A stretch of 64,000 nt of DNA. Source: Halorarius halobius (GTDB lineage: Archaea > Halobacteriota > Halobacteria > Halobacteriales > Haloarculaceae). Below, in pieces: positions 8,698 through 16,776 of this stretch (position 1 is its first letter; the number at the start of each line of letters is the position of its first letter). Made by a program: the position numbers and the translations under genes. The notes under the pieces are model-generated. The model saw nothing but the letters and a program-made list of their open reading frames with translations. It ran no database searches and had not been told where the DNA came from. The DNA lies in the NCBI RefSeq assembly GCF_024298865.1, contig NZ_CP101161.1:62001-126000 (forward strand). Reading direction: 5' to 3'.

Positions 8698-9978
8698 ATG
8701 AGTCTCAGTTCGCGCGACGCGCTGGTGGAGTTGCGCCGGGAGCTACACCGCACGCCCGAGCCGGCGTGGCGGGAGTTCTACACCACCTCGCGGGTCGTCG
8801 ACGAGATAGAGCGCATCGGCGTCGACGACCTGTACGTCGGCCGCGAGGTGCTCGACAGCGACGCACGGATGGCCGTCCCGGACGACGAGGAGATCGCCGA
8901 CTGGTACGAGCGGGCCCGCGAGGCGGGCGCCCGCGAGGACGTGCTGGAGAAATGCGCGGGCGGCCACACCGGCGCAATCGCCGTCCTGGAGAAGGGCGAG
9001 GGGCCGACCGTCGCGCTCCGCGTCGACATCGACGCGCTCCCCATCACCGAGAGCACCGACGACGACCACCTCCCCGCACGCGAGGGGTTCCGTTCCGAAC
9101 ACGAGGGGACGATGCACGCCTGCGGCCACGACGCCCACATGACCATCGGCCTGGGCGTGCTCCAGCGCGTGAAGGACAGCGACTTCGAGGGAACGCTGAA
9201 GGTACTCTTTCAGCCCGCGGAGGAGGTCGTCGGGGGCGGGAAGGCGATGGCCGAGTCGGGCCATCTCGACGACGTCGACCACCTGCTGGCTGTCCACGTC
9301 GGTCTCCATCACCCCACGGGCGAAGTCGTCGCGGGCATCGACGGGTTCCTCGCGGTGACGCAGTTCCACGCGGAGTTCACCGGCGCGCCGGCCCACGCTG
9401 GCGACGCGCCCGAGGAGGGGCGCAACGCGGTGCAGTCGCTCGCGGCCGCGATACAGGGGCTGTACGGTATCCCCCGCCACTCGGCGGGCGAGACGCGGGT
9501 CAACGCCGGCCGTGTCGAGGGCGGCACGGCCTCGAACATCATCCCCGAGTCCGCACGCCTCGAAGCCGAAGTCCGGGGCGAGACCACCGACCTGAAGGAG
9601 TACATGTACCAGCACGCGATGAGCGCGCTCGAAGGCGCCGCCCGGAGCTACGACTGCGAGGTCGACGTCGACGTGGTGGGGGACGCGCCCAGCGCGGTCA
9701 GCGACGACGCGCTCGTCGACGTGGTCTCCGAGGTGGCGAGCGGCGTCGACGGCGTCAGTTCGGTCGTCCGGAACGACGACCTCGGGGGCAGTGAGGACGC
9801 GACGTACCTGATGCGGCACGTCCAGAACCGGGGCGGGACGGCCTCGTTCGTCTGCGTCGGCACCGACCACCCCACCGGCCACCACACCGCGACGTTCGAC
9901 ACCGACGAGGCCACCATCCCCATCGCCGTCGACACGCTGGCGGGGACGATACTGGACCTCGGCGCATCGTCGCGCTGA
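8698..9978 (+). CDS. AbgA-like M20D amidohydrolase
   Basis: 426 residues. Dinuclear metallopeptidase of the M20D branch. MHACGHDAHM supplies the metal-binding Cys/His/Asp cluster, FQPAEEVVGGG the catalytic and metal glutamates, AVHVGLHHPTGEV a metal histidine and GHHTATFDTDE the C-terminal histidine. The insertion after the first helix (GREVLDSDARMAVPDDEEI) and the SEDATYLM segment match E. coli AbgA, which cleaves p-aminobenzoyl-glutamate, better than hippurate or IAA-amino acid hydrolases. AbgA works with AbgB in E. coli; no second subunit gene is adjacent. GGAGG lies 4 nt before the ATG and a TTAACC element lies about 28 bp upstream. The exact N-acyl amino acid substrate is unknown. Confidence 0.88.
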   Translation: MSLSSRDALVELRRELHRTPEPAWREFYTTSRVVDEIERIGVDDLYVGREVLDSDARMAVPDDEEIADWYERAREAGAREDVLEKCAGGHTGAIAVLEKGEGPTVALRVDIDALPITESTDDDHLPAREGFRSEHEGTMHACGHDAHMTIGLGVLQRVKDSDFEGTLKVLFQPAEEVVGGGKAMAESGHLDDVDHLLAVHVGLHHPTGEVVAGIDGFLAVTQFHAEFTGAPAHAGDAPEEGRNAVQSLAAAIQGLYGIPRHSAGETRVNAGRVEGGTASNIIPESARLEAEVRGETTDLKEYMYQHAMSALEGAARSYDCEVDVDVVGDAPSAVSDDALVDVVSEVASGVDGVSSVVRNDDLGGSEDATYLMRHVQNRGGTASFVCVGTDHPTGHHTATFDTDEATIPIAVDTLAGTILDLGASSR

Positions 9979-10022
9979 CGACGACCGTTTACTCCGTTTA
10001 TCGCCGTTCAGAGCCGTTCAAG

Positions 10023-10038
10023 CTCCTGAATTCGGGAG
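10023..10038. repeat. Imperfect palindrome upstream of secreted acidic protein gene
   Basis: CTCCTGAATTCGGGAG is a 16-bp palindrome with one mismatched pair. It sits between the AbgA-like gene and the secreted-protein gene, about 15 bp upstream of a TATA-like TCTAAGTAC (10053-10061) that is about 30 bp before the ATG at 10087. It could be an operator or part of a terminator for the upstream gene. It is too short to decide. Confidence 0.25.
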
Positions 10039-10086
10039 AACTGAAACACCCCTCTAAGTACCCCGAGCAGTGTAGGGAAGGATGCG

Positions 10087-10599
10087 ATGAACGTGAAACA
10101 GCTCGCCGCGACGCTGCTCGCGGCCATGGTCGTGGTGGCCGGCGGCGCGGGCGCCGTCGCCGCCATGCCGGGCAACGCACCGGACGATTCGGGGACACAG
10201 GCGGACGAACACGCGAACGACGGCGTGACCGACGCCGAGGACGGTGACGACGACGCGTCGGAGGAGCGCGGTGACGAGTACGCCAACGACACCGCGACGG
10301 ACGAGCGCGAGGACGACCCGACGAACGCCTCGGACGCGGACGACGGGAACGCCGAGGACGCGGACGAGGCCGCTGACGGCCAGCAGGGGCCGCCGGCTGA
10401 CATGCCCGAGCAGGTCCCGGACCACGTCGAGGAGATTCACTCGGTCATCAACGGCTACCTCGACGGCACCGTCGACAGCCTCGGCGAGGCGCTCGACGGC
10501 GTGACGCCGGACGAGGCGAGCGACGAGGACGCCAACGAGACGGCCGACGACGAGACCGACGACGACCCGCAGGCGCTCCCGGACCGGGCGCAGGCGTAA
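10087..10599 (+). CDS. Secreted, extremely acidic low-complexity protein
   Basis: 170 residues. A Sec-type signal peptide (NVKQLAATLLAAMVVVAGG, cleavage probably after about residue 25) is followed by a segment of about 75 residues made almost only of Asp, Glu, Ala, Asn, Thr and Gly. A short helical region (EQVPDHVEEIHSVINGYL) and a second acidic stretch follow. No lipobox cysteine, Tat motif or enzyme motif is present. The mature protein would be strongly anionic, suited to the cell surface in high salt. No family is recognised and the acidic regions are too repetitive for homology inference. A TATA-like element 30 bp upstream suggests a leaderless transcript. Confidence 0.75.
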   Translation: MNVKQLAATLLAAMVVVAGGAGAVAAMPGNAPDDSGTQADEHANDGVTDAEDGDDDASEERGDEYANDTATDEREDDPTNASDADDGNAEDADEAADGQQGPPADMPEQVPDHVEEIHSVINGYLDGTVDSLGEALDGVTPDEASDEDANETADDETDDDPQALPDRAQA

Positions 10600-10798
10600 G
10601 TTCGGCCCTTCACCCCGCTCGCGCAGTAGCTGTTTCCCTCCCAGAGGCACCCACCGGCCCTCGCTCCATCACGGGGCGGGGGCCGTTTCGCCTTCTCCCG
10701 GCGTCGAAGTCACTGCGGCTGGGGACGCCTCTCCTCGAACGCGGACATACGGACGAACGTGTGCGTCGGGCGCGACAAAAGCGCCGTGGCGCGTGACC

Positions 10799-12166
10799 TC
10801 AGTACTTCGCTTCCGCGCCCGTCTCCGCGTAGATGTCGTCCATGATGGCGTCGCGCTGGTCCTTCCAGGCGTCGAACCCTGCCGGCGCGTCCGGGTAGTC
10901 CTCGTAGTGGTCGAGCAGGCGGTCCGCGAGCTGTTTCGTCCCGTAGAGGTCGCGGATGGTGTCGAGGTGGCCGCGTGCGCGCCACAGCGTCCGGAGCGCC
11001 AGCAGGGGGCTGACGCCCGACGACCCCGAGTACAGCGCCTCCGAAATCTGTCGACCCGGGATTGCCCCGGCGAGCGCAGTCAGGTCCGAAATCTCGTAGG
11101 CGGTCGAGAAGATGTTGTAGACGTCGAGCGCGGCGTAGCGGCCGCCGAAGTGGTCCATCACGCGGCTGTTGTACTCCCAGAGGCTCGCCTCGGAGTAGTC
11201 CTCGCTCTCGATGGCCTCGATTGCCTGCTGGCCGGCGTACTTGCCGGAGTAGGCGGCGCCGGCGATGCCGCCGCCGGAGATGGGGTTGACGTGGGCCGCG
11301 GCGTCGCCGACCGCGATGTAGCCCGGGGCCGTCCCCGAGTCGTACGTGCGGCGGGTCGGGAGAGCGGCGCCGAGTTTGTCCTTCACGGTCGCGTTCTCGA
11401 ACTCCTCGCGTTGCTGGAGGTCCTCCCGGAGGTCACCGACCAGTTTCATCGGCTCCTCGCTCATCTGGAAACCCAGGCCGACGTTTATTTCCGTCGGCGT
11501 GCGCGGGAAGTACCAGAGGTAGCCCGCCGACCGCTTCGTCGGCTTGAACACCAGCGCGTCGTACCAGTCGACCGGCTCGTCGACCTCGACGATTTCGCGG
11601 TACGCCGATGAGAACTGCGAGAACCGGACGTTCGTGTCGAACGTCGCCTCCGAGAAGTCCGCAGTGTCCTGCAGAATCGAGAGTGCGCCGGCGCCGTCGA
11701 TGACCATCTCGGCCTCGTACGTCACGGGCGTGCCGCGCTTGACCGCGGTGACGCCCGTGACGCGGCCGTCTTCCTGTTTCAGCGACTTGACGACGGTGTC
11801 GTAGTGGACCTCGGCGCCGGCGTCGACGGCGCCCTCGATGACGAGTTCGCCGTACTTCTTGCGGTCGATGACCGCCAACTCGCCCGGCACGGGGATGTCG
11901 AGTTCCACGTCCTGTCGGGGGGCCTCGAACCGCCCGTGGTCGACCGCGGTGTTCGTGAACGCGGGTTCGAGCCGCGATTTCGGTATCTCCTCGGGGAAGT
12001 TGTTCGCACCCTTGAGCGCGTCGCCACACGCGATATGCCCGGCCTCCTCGGCGTCTTTCCGCTCGACGATGACGACGTCGTAGCCCGCCTCCGCAATCGT
12101 CGCGGCGGCGTACGACCCGCCCGTGCCCGCGCCGACGACGACGACGTCGTACTCGTGGGTAGTCAT
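10799..12166 (-). CDS. Geranylgeranyl reductase family flavoprotein
   Basis: 455 residues. FAD protein that saturates the isoprenoid chains of archaeal lipids (digeranylgeranylglycerophospholipid reductase type) or menaquinone side chains. The N-terminal dinucleotide loop is VVVVGAGTGGSYAA (residues 8-21), HIACGDALKG at about 45-54 carries the family cysteine near the flavin, AVGDAAAHVNPISGGGI binds FAD, and YLWYFPRT lines the substrate pocket. The C-terminal roughly 110 residues are the helical extension usual in this family. It diverges from a 2Fe-2S ferredoxin gene. In Methanosarcina a neighbouring ferredoxin is the electron donor to this enzyme, so the pairing supports the lipid-reducing role. 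Which isoprenoid it reduces is not decided by sequence. Confidence 0.88.
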   Translation of the reverse strand: MTTHEYDVVVVGAGTGGSYAAATIAEAGYDVVIVERKDAEEAGHIACGDALKGANNFPEEIPKSRLEPAFTNTAVDHGRFEAPRQDVELDIPVPGELAVIDRKKYGELVIEGAVDAGAEVHYDTVVKSLKQEDGRVTGVTAVKRGTPVTYEAEMVIDGAGALSILQDTADFSEATFDTNVRFSQFSSAYREIVEVDEPVDWYDALVFKPTKRSAGYLWYFPRTPTEINVGLGFQMSEEPMKLVGDLREDLQQREEFENATVKDKLGAALPTRRTYDSGTAPGYIAVGDAAAHVNPISGGGIAGAAYSGKYAGQQAIEAIESEDYSEASLWEYNSRVMDHFGGRYAALDVYNIFSTAYEISDLTALAGAIPGRQISEALYSGSSGVSPLLALRTLWRARGHLDTIRDLYGTKQLADRLLDHYEDYPDAPAGFDAWKDQRDAIMDDIYAETGAEAKY

Positions 12167-12191
12167 GCCAGTTTGGTACCGCGCGACGGGG

Positions 12192-12251
12192 AAAACTCTT
12201 TATTCACCGTTCCGTCGTTTCGCGGAGGTCAGTGAATCCGGAAAGAGTTTT
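12192..12251. promoter_or_regulatory. Near-symmetrical divergent promoter of reductase and ferredoxin genes
   Basis: Reading outward on the minus strand the reductase promoter contains GTGAATAAAGAGTTTT (complement of 12192-12207). On the plus strand the ferredoxin promoter contains GTGAAT-CCGG-AAAGAGTTTT (12232-12251). Apart from the four inserted bases the two 16-bp arms are identical and inverted. The A/T core of each arm is 29-34 bp from its start codon, so it probably acts as, or overlaps, the TATA element. The symmetry suggests that one factor controls both genes. Confidence 0.5.
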
Positions 12252-12275
12252 GCCGTCGGGTGGGCTCGTTCCGGT

Positions 12276-12614
12276 ATGACCGACTACACCGTCGAGTTCG
12301 TGGGGACGGGCGAGGAGATAACCGTCTCCGACAAGGAGACCATCCTGTCGCGGTGCATCGAGGAGGGTATCGCACAGGAGTACTCCTGTCGCGTCGGCAT
12401 GTGTCTGGCCTGCACCGCGGAGATAATCGAGGGCGAGGTCGAGCAGACAGTCGCGGTCAAGCGGGGCCTCACCGAGGAGGAGGCCGAGCGGTTCGCACTA
12501 ACGTGCATGGCTCGTCCCGCCTCGGACCTGAAACTCGACCGCGGGAAGTACCCGCCGAGCATCGAGGACGCCGGCGACGAGGCGGCGGGCGCGGCGTTCG
12601 CGGACGACGACTGA
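12276..12614 (+). CDS. Plant-type 2Fe-2S ferredoxin
   Basis: 112 residues from MTDYTVEFVG. The upstream in-frame extension is antisense to the reductase promoter and is rejected. The cluster ligands are in YSCRVGMCLACTAEI (C-x4-C-x2-C) with a fourth cysteine about 30 residues later in LTCMARP, the spacing of plant/halobacterial [2Fe-2S] ferredoxins. It lacks the roughly 25-residue acidic N-terminal insertion of the main haloarchaeal ferredoxin and has an acidic alanine-rich tail instead. The divergent geranylgeranyl reductase gene is the likely redox partner (inference from neighbourhood and the Methanosarcina precedent). Probably leaderless. Confidence 0.9.
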   Translation: MTDYTVEFVGTGEEITVSDKETILSRCIEEGIAQEYSCRVGMCLACTAEIIEGEVEQTVAVKRGLTEEEAERFALTCMARPASDLKLDRGKYPPSIEDAGDEAAGAAFADDD

Positions 12615-12677
12615 CGCGCCGTTTCGAGTCCTGAGCCGCGTCCGACCCTCAAGTATGGAGCCGTTGTTTTGCAGTGC

Positions 12678-13535
12678 ATGGACGGCGGCTTCACCCGGGA
12701 GGTGCGTGACCGTGCCCGACGGCGGGACGTAGCCCTGCTGGCCGTGGTGCCGCTGGTGCTCGCCGTGCTGGCGACGCTTCCGCGGGCCGGACGTGTCGCG
12801 CTCGCGTTCAGTCCGGCCGACCCGACGCTGGTGACGGCGTTCGTCTCTCACTACGTGCATCTGACGACCGGACACCTGCTGTCGAACCTCGCGGCCTACC
12901 TGCTTTTCGCCCCGCTGGTGTACCTGCTGTGTCTGTTGAGTGGCGACCGCTGGCTGTTTCTCACCGGGTTCGCGACGTTCCTCGTCGCGTTCCCGTTCGC
13001 GCTCTCGGGCCTGGAGCTGGTGGTCGGCGGCGGGTCGGTCCTCCTCGGTTTCTCGGGAATCAACGCCGCCCTCGTCGGCCTGCTGGCGTTCACGCTGACC
13101 CGATACGTGGGCGCCCGGTTCGCAGGCCGCGTTGACCCCGCCTACGCGCCGCCTGCGTTCTTCCTCGCGGCGGCGCTCATCGCCGCCGTCGCCGTCCCGG
13201 GGACGGTCCAGTCGGTCGGGCTGGCCGCGGCGGCGCTTCTGGCCGCCATGCTGTTCGTCGGCGGCATCGGGCGACCGAGCGACGTGGTCCCGCGTCTCCG
13301 CGCGGCGGCGGCCCAACCGGGGTACTTCGAACTCGCCGGCGTCGCCGTCGGTCTGTTCGTCGCGTACCCCTTCGTCGCGTTCCCACGCGACCCCGGCGCG
13401 GCGGGGACGATGGTGAACCTGCACGCTCACCTGCTGGGGTTCGCCCTCGGCTTCATCGTCGCGCACGTCACGACGCTGGTGTCGCCGGGCATCGACCGGG
13501 AACGACAGGACGCTCCACGACCCACGAGCGCGTGA
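12678..13535 (+). CDS. Rhomboid-family intramembrane serine protease
   Basis: 285 residues from MDGGFTREV. A TTG codon 9 nt upstream is a weaker start, and the TATA-like CAAGTATG (about 12652) fits a leaderless mRNA at 12678. At least six membrane helices. Rhomboid landmarks are present in order: HLTTGHLLSNLAAY in an early helix (the His and Asn that stabilise the oxyanion), GFSGINAALVG with the nucleophilic serine at about residue 124, and NLHAHLLGFALGF with the catalytic histidine at about residue 249. These define an active rhomboid, which cuts membrane-anchored substrates within or near the bilayer. The substrate is unknown. The stop codon abuts the stop of the convergent amidase gene. 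Confidence 0.82.
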   Translation: MDGGFTREVRDRARRRDVALLAVVPLVLAVLATLPRAGRVALAFSPADPTLVTAFVSHYVHLTTGHLLSNLAAYLLFAPLVYLLCLLSGDRWLFLTGFATFLVAFPFALSGLELVVGGGSVLLGFSGINAALVGLLAFTLTRYVGARFAGRVDPAYAPPAFFLAAALIAAVAVPGTVQSVGLAAAALLAAMLFVGGIGRPSDVVPRLRAAAAQPGYFELAGVAVGLFVAYPFVAFPRDPGAAGTMVNLHAHLLGFALGFIVAHVTTLVSPGIDRERQDAPRPTSA

Positions 13536-14981
13536 CTACCGGCCGGGGTACGTTTTCACCCACGGGTTCGCCCGCTCGAACACGGCCGCGACCGCAAGCA
13601 GGTCCGCCTCCGCGTAGCGGTTGCCGACCAACTGGAGCCCGACCGGGAGCCCGTCGTCGGTCAGCCCGGCCGGGACGCAGACGACCGGATGGCCGGTGAC
13701 GTTGAACACCCACGACAGCGTCCAGTCGGTGAGCGTGCCGTTGGCCGGTTCGCCCGCGATTTCGGTCGGGTCCGGGTCGTCGAGCGGGAACGGCGGGACC
13801 GCCAGGGTCGGACACACCAGCGCGTCGTGACCCTCCAGCGCCGCTTCGACGGCGTCGTACATCGCGGTCCGGGTGACGTTCTGGACGTTGTGTTCGACGG
13901 CCTCGTGACCCCGGCCCATCAGGACCGTGTTGACGAACGACTGCGACATCTCGTCGGCCCGGTCGCCCGCGAGGTCGATGCCGTGTTCGTCCTCGATTTC
14001 GCGGGCGAGCGTGGCGAACTTCGCGGTGGCCTGCACCGAGAAGGCGTGCTGGAGGTCCGACTTCGGCGGCCCGTCGAGGCCGGCCTCGGCGACGGTGACG
14101 CCCGCGTCACCGACGGCATCGAGCGCGTCCTCGACGGCCTCGAGTACCGCCTGCTCGACGGTGAACGCGTCGAGGTCCGGCGAGTACGCCACCGAGAGGT
14201 CCTCGGAAGCGCGGTCGGTCGCCGCGGGGTAGTCGTCGCCGGGATGCGGGACGGAGAACGGGTCGCGGTCGTCCGAACCGACGAGCACGTCGAGCAACAG
14301 TGCGAGGTCGTCGACCGTCCGGGCCATCGGTCCGACGACCCCAGTCGGCGTGTGCGACGAGAAGGCGTCGGGCCGCCGGTCGCTTGGAATCAGCCCGTAG
14401 GTTGGCTTGACGGAGGCGACGTGACAGCAGGAGGCGGGCACGCGGAGCGACCCGCCGACGTCCGACCCCGTGGCGACGGTGGTGAGCCCGTCCGCCAGCG
14501 CCGCCGCCGACCCTCCCGAGGAGCCGCCGGCGATGCGGTCGCGGGCGAACGGCGTCCCCGTCGGCCCGACGAGTTCGTTGTCCGTGCGGGGCTTGTGGCC
14601 GAACTCCGGCGTGTTCGTCTTCCCGAGCGGGATGGCGCCCGCGGCTTCGAGCCGTTCGGTGATGACCGCGTCGCTGTCGGCGACGTGGTCGGCGAACGGC
14701 TTCGCACCGAACGTCGTCCGGACCCCCGCCTTGTGGGCGTAGAGGTCCTTCAGCGCGACCGGGACACCGTGCAGGGGGCCGAGGTCGTCGCCCCGCTCGA
14801 CCGCACGCTCCGCCTCGCGGGCCATCTCGCGGGCCTCCTCGTCGATGACCGTGACGTAGGCGTTCGACAGGTCGTTGCGCTCGGCGATGCGCTCGAGGAA
14901 CGCGTCGACGAGTTCGACCGGCGATATGTCACCGGCTTTCACGGCCGCCGCCGTCTCGACGGCACTCCGGTAGTAGTCCAT
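13536..14981 (-). CDS. Amidase signature family hydrolase
   Basis: 481 residues from MDYYRSAVETA. An in-frame start at 15008 is possible, but the A-rich TATA-like GGGAAAACGC at about 15014 fits initiation near 14987. The amidase signature is complete: VALKDLY with the catalytic lysine (about residue 78), GGSSGGSAAALA with the bridging serine, and GSDVGGSLRVPA with the nucleophilic serine. Related to GatA but without a GatB/GatC neighbour, and the archaeal amidotransferase gene in this window (gatB) is 42 kb away. It is probably a stand-alone amide hydrolase. Substrate unknown; a genuine gatA is the alternative but the C-terminal half does not look like it. Confidence 0.88.
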   Translation of the reverse strand: MDYYRSAVETAAAVKAGDISPVELVDAFLERIAERNDLSNAYVTVIDEEAREMAREAERAVERGDDLGPLHGVPVALKDLYAHKAGVRTTFGAKPFADHVADSDAVITERLEAAGAIPLGKTNTPEFGHKPRTDNELVGPTGTPFARDRIAGGSSGGSAAALADGLTTVATGSDVGGSLRVPASCCHVASVKPTYGLIPSDRRPDAFSSHTPTGVVGPMARTVDDLALLLDVLVGSDDRDPFSVPHPGDDYPAATDRASEDLSVAYSPDLDAFTVEQAVLEAVEDALDAVGDAGVTVAEAGLDGPPKSDLQHAFSVQATAKFATLAREIEDEHGIDLAGDRADEMSQSFVNTVLMGRGHEAVEHNVQNVTRTAMYDAVEAALEGHDALVCPTLAVPPFPLDDPDPTEIAGEPANGTLTDWTLSWVFNVTGHPVVCVPAGLTDDGLPVGLQLVGNRYAEADLLAVAAVFERANPWVKTYPGR

Positions 14982-15172
14982 GCCCGGCGGTGTGGCGAGG
15001 AGTAGCATAGGCGTTTTCCCACCCAGCAGGCGCTACCGGTTTCGGATGGCTGACAGGCGGCCCCCGCAACGTCGCGCGGACGGGTGGACCACGCTCCCGC
15101 CGAGTTCCGTCCGCGACGTGCGCTACGTCACGGGGACGGTGGTCGCGTTCCGGTACTTGAATCTTCGCCGCC

Positions 15173-16213
15173 TCAGTCGTCCGCGGCGGCCGTCTCCTCC
15201 GACGGGCCGCCCTCGTGAGCGCGAGCGCGCTCGCGGAGGCGGTCGGAGATGGCCGGCACGGCGTCGTCTGGGACGCGTCCACCGTGGGCGTCTATCTCCT
15301 CGCGGTCCATCGGGAACGTGCGGGCGTCCATGTGGATGGCGATGCCGGCTTTCGCCCCCTCGCCCAGGGCGACGGGGATCTGGTTGTGGCCGGGCGTCAC
15401 GTCGCCGACCGCGTACACCCGGTCGACGTTCGTGCGGCCGTGGTCGTCGACGGCGACGGTGCCGTCGTCGTTCAACTCGACGCCCACGCTCTCGGCCAGG
15501 GCGGTGTTGTACTCGGAGCCGTACATCGGGAATCCGCCGCGGTACTCGCGGCGCGTGCCGTCCTCGAACACGAACGCCTCCAGCCAGCCGTCCTCGCCCT
15601 TCTCCATCGAGTCGATTTCCTCGTGAATCACGTCGACGGGGTGGGCCTCCAGCAGGGCGGCCGTCTCCTCGGACCACTCGGGCGCCTCCCCGCGCGTGAG
15701 CAGGTCGACCTCGTCGGTGAAGTTCAGCAGTATCATCGCCACGTACGCCGCCGAGTCGCCGGTACCCATCACGTAGACGGGTTCGTCGACGAACATGTAG
15801 GCGTCACAGTGAAGACAGTAGTGGAGCCCCTTCCCCGTCCGCGGAAGCGGCGGGTCGGGCCGCACGTCCGAGAAGCCGGTGGCGAACACGACGTACTCCG
15901 TCAGCGTCGTCACGTCGCTCGCCTCGATTCGGTAGCGACCGTCCTCGGTCTCCGAGACGTCGGTGACGGTGTCACGATAGTAGTCGGCGCCGTACGACTG
16001 AATCTGCTCGACGGCGGTCTGGAGGAACTCGTTGCCCGACACGTCCTCGGTGACCCCGATGACGTTGTGGGTGTCGAGCATCATCGCCGCGCGGCCGCCG
16101 CCGCGGTTCACCATCGCAGTGTCGAGTCCGAGCCGCGTCGTGTACAGCGCCGTCGTCAGCCCGGCCGGGCCGCCGCCGACGACGGTCACGTCGTACTCCT
16201 GAGTGTCGGTCAT
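15173..16213 (-). CDS. Thioredoxin reductase-like FAD/NAD(P)H oxidoreductase
   Basis: 346 residues. Two-dinucleotide-domain flavoprotein. The FAD loop VTVVGGGPAGLTTA is at the N-terminus, the NAD(P)H loop VYVMGTGDSAAYVA is in mid-protein, and VYAVGDVTPGHNQIPVALGEG closes the FAD site. Thioredoxin reductases carry CAT/VCD; here the place is taken by HYCLHCDAY, so a CxxC dithiol is kept but with an unusual Leu-His between the cysteines. The tail after about residue 315 is hydrophilic and acidic. It is divergent from a monothiol glutaredoxin gene, which suggests a thiol-redox role. ATG at 16213 is preferred over 16216. TATA-like GTTATGG sits 28-30 bp upstream. Confidence 0.87.
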   Translation of the reverse strand: MTDTQEYDVTVVGGGPAGLTTALYTTRLGLDTAMVNRGGGRAAMMLDTHNVIGVTEDVSGNEFLQTAVEQIQSYGADYYRDTVTDVSETEDGRYRIEASDVTTLTEYVVFATGFSDVRPDPPLPRTGKGLHYCLHCDAYMFVDEPVYVMGTGDSAAYVAMILLNFTDEVDLLTRGEAPEWSEETAALLEAHPVDVIHEEIDSMEKGEDGWLEAFVFEDGTRREYRGGFPMYGSEYNTALAESVGVELNDDGTVAVDDHGRTNVDRVYAVGDVTPGHNQIPVALGEGAKAGIAIHMDARTFPMDREEIDAHGGRVPDDAVPAISDRLRERARAHEGGPSEETAAADD

Positions 16214-16310
16214 CATCCGTCCCTACCGGCCTGAAACCCATAACTCCACGGTGAACTGGCAGTAACCCCGCCCCGAAACGCCCTTCCCGCCGCGCGCCCG
16301 AGACGGGGAC

Positions 16311-16652
16311 ATGACGTTCGACCCCAACCAGAGCCTCCCGCAGGAGGAGGTCGACGACATCGTCGACGAGGCCATCGAGAACAACGACGTGGTGCTGTTC
16401 ATGAAGGGGACGCCGATGATGCCGCAGTGCGGCTACTCCGACAAGGCGCTGACGCTCATCGGGAGCCAGCGCGACGAGTTCGAGACGGTCGACGTGCTCG
16501 AATCGCTCGACGAGTTCCGCGCCGCCCTCGAACGCCACAGCGGCTGGGAGACCATCCCCCAGACGTACGTCGACGGCGAGTTCGTCGGCGGGAGCGACGT
16601 GCTCGAACAGCTCCACGAGGACGGCGACCTGGGAGCGACGCTGTCGGCCTGA
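16311..16652 (+). CDS. Monothiol glutaredoxin (Grx4/CGFS class)
   Basis: 113 residues. VVLFMKGTPMMPQCGYS contains the active cysteine Cys40 in a CGYS motif, equivalent to the CGFS of monothiol glutaredoxins, with the class-specific MKG-P-x-x-P-x-CG context. TIPQTYVDGEFVGGSDVL supplies the cis-proline TIPQ and the glutathione-binding GGSD. Members of this class carry and transfer [2Fe-2S] clusters with a thiol cofactor more than they reduce disulphides. Haloarchaea use gamma-glutamylcysteine in place of glutathione, so that is the likely cofactor. Divergent from the thioredoxin-reductase-like gene. Confidence 0.93.
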   Translation: MTFDPNQSLPQEEVDDIVDEAIENNDVVLFMKGTPMMPQCGYSDKALTLIGSQRDEFETVDVLESLDEFRAALERHSGWETIPQTYVDGEFVGGSDVLEQLHEDGDLGATLSA

Positions 16653-16691
16653 CCCGCGCCGTGATACCGAGTCACGTGGGGAAGGGCAGAC

Positions 16692-16700
16692 ACTATAAGT
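16692..16700 (+). promoter_or_regulatory. TATA box driving a short uORF and the 215-codon gene
   Basis: ACTATAAGT is a strong archaeal TATA box. Transcription would start about 26 bp on, near 16722. That is at the ATG of the 16-codon upstream ORF (16726) and not at the main gene (16773), so the main gene would have a leader of about 50 nt. Confidence 0.55.
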
Positions 16701-16725
16701 GAGAAACCCTTAGGAACACTCGACC

Positions 16726-16776
16726 ATGCAGCGGTCCGGGGCCGCTTGCCCCGAATCGGGACAGGGAATACCATGA
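16726..16776 (+). CDS. 16-codon upstream ORF (possible leader peptide)
   Basis: The first ATG after the TATA box opens a 16-residue ORF (MQRSGAACPESGQGIP) whose TGA overlaps the ATG of the 215-residue protein gene (ATGA). The distance from the TATA box makes this uORF the leaderless-initiation site. The main gene would then be reached by termination-reinitiation, or the uORF could tune it. It has one cysteine and two prolines, with no regulatory codon run. Whether the peptide is made is inference; a fortuitous ATG is the alternative. Confidence 0.35.
   Translation: MQRSGAACPESGQGIP

Noticed and set aside
10710..10748. 12-codon minus-strand frame (MSAFEERRPQPQ)
   Set aside because: Too short, no promoter at the right distance, no neighbour coupling.
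13536..14981. Amidase as GatA partner of the GatB in this window
   Set aside because: 42 kb apart with no gatC beside it, and the C-terminal half does not look like GatA; a stand-alone amidase is more likely.
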